The notes beneath the pieces were generated by a model, which had not been told where the DNA came from, did not search any database, and saw only the letters and a list, made by a program, of their open reading frames with translations. Source: SFWF01 sp045539925 (lineage in GTDB: Bacteria; Bacillota; Clostridia; Oscillospirales; Acutalibacteraceae). From it: a stretch of DNA of 11,885 nucleotides. Every line of letters begins with the position of its first letter. The stretch's first letter is position 1. Position numbers and translations under genes: made by a program. The stretch covers positions 1 to 11,885 of the forward strand of contig JAZQGH010000041.1 in NCBI GenBank assembly GCA_045539925.1, given 5' to 3'. Positions 6,980-11,885 of this stretch are shown piece after piece.

Positions 6980-7008
6980 ATTATATCACAACGGGAGGAT
7001 TTTTGCAA
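6980..7008 (-). promoter_or_regulatory. promoter of the five-gene minus-strand operon
   Basis: On the minus strand, TTGCAA (7003-7008) and TATAAT (6980-6985) are 17 bases apart, with TGA directly before the -10 box making it an extended -10 promoter. An AT-rich inverted repeat, AATATTTT at 7007-7014 and AAAATATT at 7026-7033, starts at the -35 box and could bind a regulator. Confidence 0.82.
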
Positions 7009-7045
7009 TATTTTTAAATCAACATAAAATATTTATGGCTTTACC

Positions 7046-7060
7046 GCAACAAGGAGTTGC
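7046..7060. promoter_or_regulatory. candidate operator dyad before the XRE gene
   Basis: GCAAC-AAGGA-GTTGC is a perfect 5-bp dyad around a 5-base spacer, directly abutting the TTGCAT taken as the -35 box of the XRE gene. The size and position suit an autoregulatory XRE operator. Support is only positional. Confidence 0.35.
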
Positions 7061-7089
7061 TTGCATTTTAAGAAAGTATATGGTAAACT
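7061..7089 (+). promoter_or_regulatory. probable promoter of the XRE/zinc-ribbon gene
   Basis: TTGCAT (7061-7066), a 17-base spacer, and TAAACT (7084-7089) preceded by TGG form an extended -10 promoter. A perfect TATAAT at 7089-7094 lies nearby but has no -35 at proper spacing, so start-site choice is uncertain. Confidence 0.5.
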
Positions 7090-7119
7090 ATAATCAAAAA
7101 AGCAGGGAGAATTGCCATT

Positions 7120-7776
7120 ATGCAAACAAAAGATGTCATTTTAATGCTCAGAAATCAAAAAGGACTGTCACAGGAGGAGCTGGCAAAGGAAATTTTCGTT
7201 ACAAGGCAGGCGGTTTCAAGATGGGAGATGGGCGAGACCGTACCGAACGTTGAAACGCTGAAGCTGCTCTCACGTTTTTTTGACGTATCTATTAACACCC
7301 TACTCGGCTCTCCGAGAGAACTTGTCTGTCGATGCTGTGGAATGCCTCTTGATGACGAGCATCTTAGCCGAGAGAACGATGGGCATTTCAACGAGGATTA
7401 TTGCAAATGGTGCTATTCCGAGGGGGAATACACCCTGGATTTTTGGCGGGAATACGGCGGTAATCCCACGAGAGAGGAGTTCCTCGCCTTCAAGGAGGAG
7501 CTTATAAGCGATTTTAACCTGATTCTGCCCTCTATGGGACTGCCGAAGATCCGGGATCTTAACGTATTATCGGGAGAATTTATCAACATGGAATATACTC
7601 TCCCAAATGGACAAAAGGCAAAATTCCTTGATGACAAAGCCACTTATCTTGGCAGTCAGCTCGAGGGAGATGGTGGAATTTGCTACGGAATTGCCGCAAA
7701 CAGCGAGCTTATGCTGATCTGCAGCTATGAGGAAAACGGAGAAAATCCAAAGCTTCTTCTTTACAGAAAAAGATAA
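7120..7776 (+). CDS. XRE-family regulator with zinc ribbon
   Basis: Predicted 218 residues; the ATG at 7120 follows GGGAGA about ten bases upstream. Residues 5-63 form an XRE/Cro-type helix-turn-helix (SQEELAKEIFVTRQAVSRWE, then the TLKLLSRFFDVSINTLL cap). A putative zinc ribbon follows: Cys70/Cys73 (CRCCGMPL) and Cys95/Cys98 (EDYCKWC), the pattern of the small zf-ribbon domain seen in many Clostridia proteins. Residues 105-218 are a further domain of about 110 residues that I do not recognise; it may sense a ligand. The gene is divergent from the hydrolase operon across a 167-base gap, so it may regulate that operon, itself, or both. It ends in a strong terminator whose stem begins at the stop codon. 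Confidence 0.85.
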   Translation: MQTKDVILMLRNQKGLSQEELAKEIFVTRQAVSRWEMGETVPNVETLKLLSRFFDVSINTLLGSPRELVCRCCGMPLDDEHLSRENDGHFNEDYCKWCYSEGEYTLDFWREYGGNPTREEFLAFKEELISDFNLILPSMGLPKIRDLNVLSGEFINMEYTLPNGQKAKFLDDKATYLGSQLEGDGGICYGIAANSELMLICSYEENGENPKLLLYRKR

Positions 7777-7808
7777 AAAAATGCCGAGGAAAAGCCTCGG
7801 CATTTTTT
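7775..7808. terminator. strong bidirectional terminator after the XRE gene
   Basis: A perfect 14-bp stem (AAAAAATGCCGAGG with CCTCGGCATTTTTT) encloses the loop AAAAG. The T run follows on both strands, so it serves the XRE gene and any minus-strand transcript from the hydrolase side. Confidence 0.93.
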
Positions 7809-7978
7809 ATCTGACGACGGAGGAATGACTGTAAATATAAAACTCCTCCTGGCTGGGACGCCATGCCTTTTCCCTTGGTGGGAAGGTAGTGTCAAAGGCC
7901 TCGCGGGTCAGCTTCTCTTTAGCGCGGCAGTGGCTTTCGGTTTCAAGCCTTATAATAAAGCTTTACATATATCGCCAT
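7807..7978 (-). pseudogene. possible small coding remnant downstream of the hydrolase
   Basis: On the minus strand an open frame of 51 codons (7810-7962) ends with a TAA at 7807-7809, inside the T run of the terminator. It reads like real protein, with phrases such as LTREAFDTTFPPREKAW and EEFYIYSHSSVVR, but has no start codon in frame. An ATG at 7978 (MAIYVKLYYKA) runs into TGA; a +1 shift at GCT-TGA would join it to the long frame for about 61 residues in all. No ribosome site precedes the ATG. Options are a decayed gene 3' end, a frameshifted small gene, or a non-coding lineage repeat that happens to be open. I do not recognise the peptide. Confidence 0.35.
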
Positions 7979-7982
7979 TAAA

Positions 7983-8849
7983 TTACGCGTTGCCGAAATT
8001 GCCATTCATATCGATTCCAAGCTCTGCCATATACTTTCCGATCTTGCTGGTAGATTTGTCAACGAAGGTAGGCTCGCCAAACAGCTTGTTTATCCAGCGG
8101 ACGCTCATATCAAGCCATTTTGCATAAGAGTCGTTAAGCACCTGGGAGCTTCCGTCTGCCGAAACGTCGGTGGCAAGCGAATAGCCGTGAGGTCCGTGCT
8201 GGAAAATATGCAGCTCGTAGCCAAGACCCAGGTCGCTGTATCTTTTTGCAAGCGGCATAGCACCGAAGCGAGTCAGCATATCCTCGGCGGTGGAAACGAT
8301 AAAGGCGGGCGGTGTGTCAGCTGTCACCTTGGAGATAAGCTCAAGGGCCTCTGCATCCTCATCGGTGACCTCGCTTTTGCCCACAAGAAGCTTTAGCATC
8401 ATATCCGCACCTGGAATATTGGGCATAGAGGTGGCAGGATAACAAAGTATCATACCGTTAGGGCGATTTTTCGACAAAACGCCTGCCGCAAGGGCGAGAT
8501 GACCACCTGCGGAAAAGCCGAGTGTAAGAATTTTTTCAGGATTAATATGCCATTTTTCTGCATTTTCTCTCAGGTATCCCACAGTCCAATCGATCTCCGC
8601 GAGAGGAGAAAAGCCTGCCGCATTTCTACCCGTGGAATAACGAAGAATAAAGGCGTGAATTCCCCTTGCCGCATAGGCAAGCGCCACCGGCTCTGCCTCT
8701 CTTGGCGAGCAGTAAAGATAGCCTCCGCCCGGGCAAATAACAACCGCAGGTCGCTCGCTCTCCTGACCGAGAGTTATCTCGCAATCCAGGATATAGCCCT
8801 CAAGGGTGGCATCCTCATGTCCCGGAACAGTAATGTTTATCATTCTCAT
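7983..8849 (-). CDS. alpha/beta hydrolase, esterase type
   Basis: Predicted 288 residues, cytosolic. The ATG at 8849 has AGAGGG seven bases upstream. The oxyanion-hole motif is CPGGGY (39-44), the nucleophile elbow GFSAGG (Ser113), the acid Asp190 in TAEDML, and the base His221 in HGPHGYS: a complete catalytic triad in standard order. The pattern is that of the acetyl-esterase/BD-FAE group that removes acyl groups from xylan and other glycans or small esters. The residues after about 245 extend beyond the usual core (to MNGNFGNA) without a known motif. It is a single-gene unit with its own promoter; transcription probably continues to the terminator at 7775-7808. Substrate is not certain. Confidence 0.88.
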   Translation of the reverse strand: MRMINITVPGHEDATLEGYILDCEITLGQESERPAVVICPGGGYLYCSPREAEPVALAYAARGIHAFILRYSTGRNAAGFSPLAEIDWTVGYLRENAEKWHINPEKILTLGFSAGGHLALAAGVLSKNRPNGMILCYPATSMPNIPGADMMLKLLVGKSEVTDEDAEALELISKVTADTPPAFIVSTAEDMLTRFGAMPLAKRYSDLGLGYELHIFQHGPHGYSLATDVSADGSSQVLNDSYAKWLDMSVRWINKLFGEPTFVDKSTSKIGKYMAELGIDMNGNFGNA

Positions 8850-8889
8850 AGTTAAGCCCTCTCTTTATATACTTCAGAACTCTATTTTC

Positions 8890-8918
8890 ATTATAACACA
8901 TCCTCTGCAGTTTGTAAA
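8890..8918 (-). promoter_or_regulatory. promoter of the alpha/beta hydrolase gene
   Basis: On the minus strand TTTACA (8913-8918), a 17-base spacer and TATAAT (8890-8895) preceded by TGT form a near-consensus extended -10 promoter. The start site would be near 8883, giving a leader of roughly 34 bases. Confidence 0.82.
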
Positions 8919-9021
8919 GCGCGATATTCTACGTGCACCTTCAAAAATCGGAAGGCAGAATAAAGGAAGCGCCCCCTTACAAGATGGCAATTCCGCCTCG
9001 CGGGCAAAAAGTCTATTATAT

Positions 9022-9053
9022 AAAAAAGGACGAGGTGCTCTGCCCCGTCCCTT
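9022..9053 (-). terminator. intrinsic terminator of the phosphofructokinase gene
   Basis: On the minus strand AAGGGACGGGG pairs with CCTCGTCCTTT (11 pairs, two G-U) around the loop CAGAGCA, followed by T residues. It lies 15 bases after the pfk stop codon. Confidence 0.85.
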
Positions 9054-9067
9054 GTATTCAAATAAAA

Positions 9068-10195
9068 TCAGTCACCGAAGCAAATGCCCATAGCCTTTGC
9101 AAGAGTAACGTACTCACCGTTCGGATCAACGTTCTTTGTCTTCTGACCGATTACGTCCTCGAGAGAAACGTCAATGATCTTATCTCCGTGGAGCGCAACC
9201 ATTCTGCCGAAGCCGCCTTTCATACAAAGCTCAACTGCCGCATATCCGTAACGGGCAGAAAGGATTCTGTCACGGGAGGTAGGTGTACCGCCGCGCTGAA
9301 TGTGACCGAGGGTTGTTGCTCTTGCCTCGGAGCCGGTAAGTCTTTCAAGCTGATCTGCTACTACTGCGCCTACACCGCCAAGGCGGATAGAATCTGCGCT
9401 GTCCTCGATAACCTTGGAAACGATCTGCTTGCCGCCAAGAGCCTTCGCTCCCTCGGCAACCGCAACTATGGAATAGTTCTTGCCGTTTGCCTTATCGTTG
9501 TTGATCTTCTCTGCAACCTTATTAATGTCGTAGGGGATCTCGGGGATAAGAATTACGTCAGCCGCGCCTGCAATACCTGCGTGAAGAGTCATCCAGCCCG
9601 CGCCGCGACCCATGATCTCAACAACCATAACTCTGTGGTGAGACATACCTGTTGTTCTTACTCTGTCAAGGCCGTCGGTAGCAACGGTAACCGCTGTATC
9701 AAAGCCAAAGGTGTAGTCGGTGTGCGCAAGGTCGTTGTCAATAGTCTTTGGAATGCCGATAACCTTTACGCCCTTACGGGAGAAGTCTCTCGCAGAGGTA
9801 AGAGAGCCGTCGCCGCCAAGGATAAAGATGGCATCAATGCCTGCATCCTCAAGGTTCTTTACAGCAACGTCGGATGCATCCTCGTAAATAAGCTTACCGT
9901 TCTCGTCGCGAAGGAGATTTCCGTTTTCGTCCTTTACGGGATACTGGAACAGGTTATCCTTGTTAGAGCTGTAAAGGATGGTACCGCCCTTGGTGAAAAT
10001 GTCATCTACGTCTTCAAGACCGAGCTTGATAAAATCGCCGTGGTACAGACCGAAATAACCGTGACGGACACCGTAGACCTCAAGTCCGTACTTTCTGATC
10101 GCGGTGTTGGTAACCGCACGAATTACAGGGTTCAAGCCGGGGCAATCACCGCCCGCGGTAAGAATTGCAACTTTCTTTATTTTTCTCATAGACAT
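9068..10195 (-). CDS. pfkA: 6-phosphofructokinase, lysine-type (group III-like)
   Basis: Predicted 375 residues. The ATG at 10195 is chosen for its spacing to AAGGAAG; the TTG just before and the ATG at 10189 are less likely. The enzyme phosphorylates fructose 6-phosphate to fructose 1,6-bisphosphate in glycolysis. Visible motifs are TAGGDCPGLN (13-22), GGDGS (127-131), PKTIDND (149-155, catalytic Asp153), GFDTA, MGRGAGW, and HIQRGG near the C-terminus. The phosphoryl-donor positions read Gly in GGDGS (ATP type) and Lys in PKTIDND (Escherichia coli ATP enzymes have Gly there; PPi enzymes have Lys). This mix is known from the group III or mixed-substrate branch, which includes ATP-using actinobacterial enzymes, so ATP is likely but PPi is not excluded. 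A charged insert (about 88-106) carries a duplicated DENG motif. Confidence 0.93.
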   Translation of the reverse strand: MSMRKIKKVAILTAGGDCPGLNPVIRAVTNTAIRKYGLEVYGVRHGYFGLYHGDFIKLGLEDVDDIFTKGGTILYSSNKDNLFQYPVKDENGNLLRDENGKLIYEDASDVAVKNLEDAGIDAIFILGGDGSLTSARDFSRKGVKVIGIPKTIDNDLAHTDYTFGFDTAVTVATDGLDRVRTTGMSHHRVMVVEIMGRGAGWMTLHAGIAGAADVILIPEIPYDINKVAEKINNDKANGKNYSIVAVAEGAKALGGKQIVSKVIEDSADSIRLGGVGAVVADQLERLTGSEARATTLGHIQRGGTPTSRDRILSARYGYAAVELCMKGGFGRMVALHGDKIIDVSLEDVIGQKTKNVDPNGEYVTLAKAMGICFGD

Positions 10196-10297
10196 CAATA
10201 TATACTTCCTTAAAATTAAAATACTCTTTTATTTTTATCGGTTTTGACCTTTCATAGCTGACCTTTCGGCTCATAGGCTTCTTGTTACGATACATTT
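10196..10297 (-). promoter_or_regulatory. pfk 5' leader with repeated motif
   Basis: About 100 bases lie between the predicted start site and the pfk ATG. The plus-strand motif GACCTTTC occurs twice (10246-10253 and 10260-10267), each followed by a variant of CTCATAG. No terminator-antiterminator pair or known riboswitch is recognised. A 61-codon open frame crosses it into pfk, but it has no ribosome site and is not called. Confidence 0.35.
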
Positions 10298-10302
10298 TGT
10301 TA

Positions 10303-10331
10303 ATTATATCACAATAAAACCTTTTTTTCAA
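10303..10331 (-). promoter_or_regulatory. pfkA: promoter of the phosphofructokinase gene
   Basis: On the minus strand TTGAAA (10326-10331), a 17-base spacer, and TATAAT (10303-10308) preceded by TGA form an extended -10 promoter. The ten bases around its -10 box (GTGATATAAT) are identical to those of the hydrolase-operon promoter at 6980. Confidence 0.85.
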
Positions 10332-10570
10332 CCCATTTTTAAAAAATTGTCGAATTACCCATTTCGCGCATCAAACCAACCGCAAGCATAGGTTAAAGTG
10401 ACGAAAAACCACCTCCCGAATTTTCACCTATTGTGGAATAAATTATCCACCGCATAAAAAAGCAGTCCGCAAGGGAACGTACTCTTAAGAACAGTTTTGA
10501 TTGTACGTTACCTACCGACAGGAAAGAAACTCAAATTTTCTATCGTTCCCAACAAAAATTGAAAACATAG
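10332..10570. other. intergenic stretch with competing inverted repeats
   Basis: No gene is seen here. GGGAACGTAC at 10473-10482 can pair over AACGTAC with GTACGTT at 10503-10509, or over GGGAACG with CGTTCCC at 10544-10550; the two pairings exclude each other. A terminator hairpin follows at 10571. This layout resembles an attenuator or a small RNA, but I find no convincing promoter upstream on the plus strand, so it remains a structural observation. Confidence 0.4.
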
Positions 10571-10599
10571 AAACTGCAGATTGATTTTCTGCAGTTTTT
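10571..10599 (+). terminator. hairpin with T run just before the orphan gene
   Basis: A perfect 10-bp stem (AAACTGCAGA with TCTGCAGTTT), 7-base loop TTGATTT and T5 make an intrinsic terminator for plus-strand transcription arriving from the left. The loop supplies the -35 box of the next gene's promoter. Confidence 0.75.
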
Positions 10600-10609
10600 G
10601 TGCTATAAT
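10581..10609 (+). promoter_or_regulatory. promoter of the orphan gene, inside the terminator
   Basis: TTGATT (10581-10586) lies in the hairpin loop. A 17-base spacer leads to TATAAT (10604-10609), preceded by TGC as an extended -10. The right arm of the terminator therefore forms the promoter spacer. Transcription would start near 10616, about 31 bases before the ATG. Confidence 0.75.
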
Positions 10610-10646
10610 TTATACGTACGAATGATTTGTATAGGAGATAAACAAT

Positions 10647-11057
10647 ATGTTTTATTATCTAAACAAAGACACAGTTCCAACAATACCTACACCGCACGAT
10701 TGTGAAATAAAGAAAGTGACTATACAAGGAGATTATATTATATTTGAGTTTGAGGATGACATTTCGTATCATGATTCTATTCGGCACTTCAACCCCGATG
10801 CAAAATCCTTAGTCATCAAAATTCATTTGGTTAATGATTTTGATACATACAAAATGAAATACTATAAAAAGCCTTGGTGTAGAGGGGATTATTCCCGTAT
10901 TGATAACGCCCAACTTGAAAAAATTGCTAAAAAGGAAAGACTCGAATATCTTTACCATTATGTTGGATATCAATCTATGATTATCAAGTTGTTTAGCCAA
11001 ACTTATATTACTCTCGACATAGCAACCGACTATATCGAATACGAGTGGATTGTTTAA
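10647..11057 (+). CDS. small orphan protein, unknown function
   Basis: Predicted 136 residues. ATG 10647 follows AGGAG at good spacing and has its own promoter, so expression is likely. The protein is cytosolic, acidic and rich in tyrosine and isoleucine, with an N-terminal beta-rich half (IKKVTIQGDYIIFEFEDD) and a central basic stretch (KMKYYKKPWCRGDY). No domain is recognised. Size and composition recall small accessory or immunity-type proteins, but no toxin gene lies next to it. The AT-rich composition contrasts with pfk, suggesting acquired DNA. A palindromic repeat 45 bases after the stop ends in T6 and may terminate the transcript. Confidence 0.7.
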   Translation: MFYYLNKDTVPTIPTPHDCEIKKVTIQGDYIIFEFEDDISYHDSIRHFNPDAKSLVIKIHLVNDFDTYKMKYYKKPWCRGDYSRIDNAQLEKIAKKERLEYLYHYVGYQSMIIKLFSQTYITLDIATDYIEYEWIV

Positions 11058-11102
11058 AAAATCTCAATTTGTAAAGAAACGTTTAAGCGTTACTCGATAA
11101 AA

Positions 11103-11225
11103 GCCTCCCTTGTGTAAAGGGAGGTGGCACGCGAAGCGTGACGGAGGGATTGTGAAAAACAAAAATTTTCAATAAAACAATCCCTCAGCCGCCTACGGCG
11201 TCAGCTCCCTTTACACAAGGGAGCC
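11103..11225. repeat. 123-bp palindromic repeat, MITE- or REP-like
   Basis: The 21-base ends, 11103-11123 and 11205-11225, are inverted copies with one mismatch. Further inner matches (GGGATTGT at 11147-11154 with ACAATCCC at 11177-11184) and secondary hairpins (CACGC-GAA-GCGTG at 11128-11140; GCCG-CCTA-CGGC at 11189-11200) give a branched, nearly full-length stem. T6 follows on the plus strand and TTTTA on the minus strand, so it can act as a bidirectional terminator between the convergent genes at 10647 and 11264. There is no coding capacity. From memory, very similar palindromes are frequent between genes in gut Clostridia. Confidence 0.88.
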
Positions 11226-11263
11226 TTTTTTATTTGGTTGAGCAAGTAGAACGTAAAACGACA

Positions 11264-11620
11264 CTATTTTTTATTTTTGTTCATCGATTTGCTTATTGTA
11301 GATATTATCTCAAATATTTGCTTGTCATGATTTGCCTTAAAGCACTCTTTACGAATGAAAACATGGGTGAGTTTTTTGTATTTAGGATAAGATCTAATAA
11401 GAGGTGGCACGGCAAAAGCATAAATAAAAGCAAAAAGAATTGCAAAAAAAGATATAAAATATGCCAAAATTAAAACAGTAGATTCGGTTGTTATAGCAAT
11501 CCAAAGGGAAATAAGTCCTATAAGAAACAGAAGTGCTGGTATATATATAATTGTAAATTTTACTCTTTCAATTTCATATTCAATGATTTTGCCATTGAAA
11601 ATATCTTTTTTATCTTTCAT
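11264..11620 (-). CDS. small two-helix membrane protein, unknown function
   Basis: Predicted 118 residues from the ATG at 11620, which has AAAGGAG about seven bases upstream. Upstream in-frame codons extend the frame to 11770 but run through the promoter and a hairpin region, so they are not used. Two likely transmembrane helices lie at about 22-43 and 48-70, joined by a very short loop (TTEST), making a hairpin in the membrane with both ends on the same side, probably cytoplasmic given the basic residues after helix 2. The C-terminal 48 residues are basic (PKYKKL to KSMNKNKK). I recognise no family. It is AT-rich, has its own promoter, and converges on the palindromic repeat that may terminate it. 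Confidence 0.72.
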   Translation of the reverse strand: MKDKKDIFNGKIIEYEIERVKFTIIYIPALLFLIGLISLWIAITTESTVLILAYFISFFAILFAFIYAFAVPPLIRSYPKYKKLTHVFIRKECFKANHDKQIFEIISTISKSMNKNKK

Positions 11621-11645
11621 TTTGATTCTCCTTTGCTGTAGTTTA

Positions 11646-11674
11646 ATTTTATCACACACCCGATAATAAGTCAA
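11646..11674 (-). promoter_or_regulatory. promoter of the two-helix membrane protein
   Basis: On the minus strand TTGACT (11669-11674), a 17-base spacer, and TAAAAT (11646-11651) preceded by TGA. The start site would be near 11639, about 19 bases before the ATG. Confidence 0.8.
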
Positions 11675-11691
11675 GAATAAAAAGGGGTTAT

Positions 11692-11843
11692 CTGCTATTC
11701 GTCGGGCGGACACGACGAATAACGCAGTATGTTGCCGTCTATGGCGGCAAGCATAGACCCCGACGCGCACGTCGCTTAGCGCTTGTGCGCTCGGTCATAG
11801 AGCGTAGCTCGTGAGGTTCAAAATCCCATAAGCTTCGACAACC
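11692..11843. other. GC-rich multi-hairpin element, possible cassette end or structured RNA
   Basis: Four hairpins follow one another. CTGCTATTCGTCG (11692-11704) pairs with 11713-11727 with a 2-base bulge. TATGTTGCCG (11728-11737) pairs with CGGCAAgCATA (11745-11755) with one bulge. GCGCAC (11765-11770) pairs with GTGCGC (11785-11790), with CGC-TTA-GCG inside. GAGC-GTA-GCTC lies at 11800-11810. Then come GGTTCAAAATCC, which looks like a tRNA T-loop, and GCTTCGACAACC (11832-11843). The element is far richer in G and C than its flanks. It encodes no evident protein. Candidate roles are a recombination site that folds as single-stranded DNA, or a non-coding RNA. Confidence 0.55.
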
Positions 11844-11851
11844 AAAGAAAG

Positions 11852-11885
11852 AAAAAACTCGGTACACCATACGGTGCTCCGAGTT
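11852..11885 (-). terminator. terminator at the right edge, minus-strand orientation
   Basis: AACTCGG..CACC (11856-11868) pairs with GGTG..CCGAGTT (11873-11885): 11 pairs, two internal mismatches, and loop ATAC. On the minus strand it is followed by T6, so it would end transcription of a minus-strand gene lying beyond the window. The plus-strand side is cut by the edge. Confidence 0.7.

Noticed and set aside
7825..8127. 100-codon plus-strand open frame after the XRE terminator
   Set aside because: It runs antisense into the alpha/beta hydrolase gene and has no promoter; its openness mirrors the minus-strand remnant in the same codon register.
8933..10213. 426-codon plus-strand open frame opposite phosphofructokinase
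   Set aside because: It is antisense to an unmistakable pfk gene, has no ribosome site at its start, and the peptide has no coherent domain; it is a shadow of pfk codon bias.
10146..10331. 61-codon leader peptide overlapping the pfk start
   Set aside because: No ribosome site, start upstream of the predicted transcription start, and a low-complexity lysine/tyrosine peptide.
11401..11412. GAGGTGGCACGG matching part of the palindromic repeat at 11121
   Set aside because: It lies in the coding sequence of the minus-strand membrane protein and lacks the rest of the element; a short chance match.
11811..11830. tRNA gene suggested by the GGTTCAAAATCC T-loop-like sequence
   Set aside because: The T stem has a mismatch and a G-U pair, no acceptor 5' strand complementary to the 3' side is found upstream, and no D or anticodon arm can be drawn.

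Overview
The window looks like a chromosomal segment of a Gram-positive, low-to-mid-GC Clostridia (gut Oscillospirales/Christensenellales type). The basis is strong AGGAGG-type ribosome sites, sigma-A promoters with 17-nt spacers and TGn extensions, lipoproteins with short signal peptides, and families common in that class: DUF362, MmcQ/YjbR, XRE plus zinc ribbon, and a lysine-type phosphofructokinase. No rRNA, tRNA, CRISPR array, transposase or integrase gene was found.

Layout. (1) Position 1-641 is the 3' end of a GC-richer DUF362 gene. (2) 642-2367 is an AT-rich accessory island. It holds a DUF4304 gene bracketed by two copies of a 19-bp direct repeat 830 bp apart, then a small lipoprotein gene. 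(3) 2368-3636 is a clear promoter, a phosphoribosyltransferase-fold gene, a second lipoprotein gene and a bidirectional terminator. (4) 3660-7008 is a tightly packed minus-strand operon, read right to left: MmcQ/YjbR protein, SGNH esterase, PHP phosphoesterase, PI-PLC-like phospholipase, four-helix membrane protein. Its junctions are 1-nt gaps, TAATG or ATGA overlaps, and one short gap. (5) A divergent XRE/zinc-ribbon regulator starts at 7120 and ends in a perfect terminator. (6) 7807-8918 is a minus-strand alpha/beta hydrolase with its own promoter and a probable coding remnant downstream. (7) 9022-10331 is 6-phosphofructokinase with promoter, leader and terminator. (8) 10332-11885 is a second AT-rich accessory stretch. 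It has a small orphan gene whose promoter lies inside a terminator hairpin, a 123-bp palindromic repeat, a two-helix membrane protein, and a GC-rich multi-hairpin element ending in a terminator.

How the parts relate. The minus-strand operon groups three hydrolases: two are probably extracytoplasmic and act on lipid or carbohydrate esters, and the PHP protein is probably cytosolic. The divergent XRE gene is the obvious candidate regulator, and a short dyad sits next to its own promoter. The most unusual material is in the two AT-rich stretches. The repeat pair around the DUF4304 gene shares a short core (GCTT, then GACAAC) with the hairpin element at the right edge, which suggests a class of small mobile gene cassettes. 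That link is an inference from short similarity and needs genome-wide comparison.
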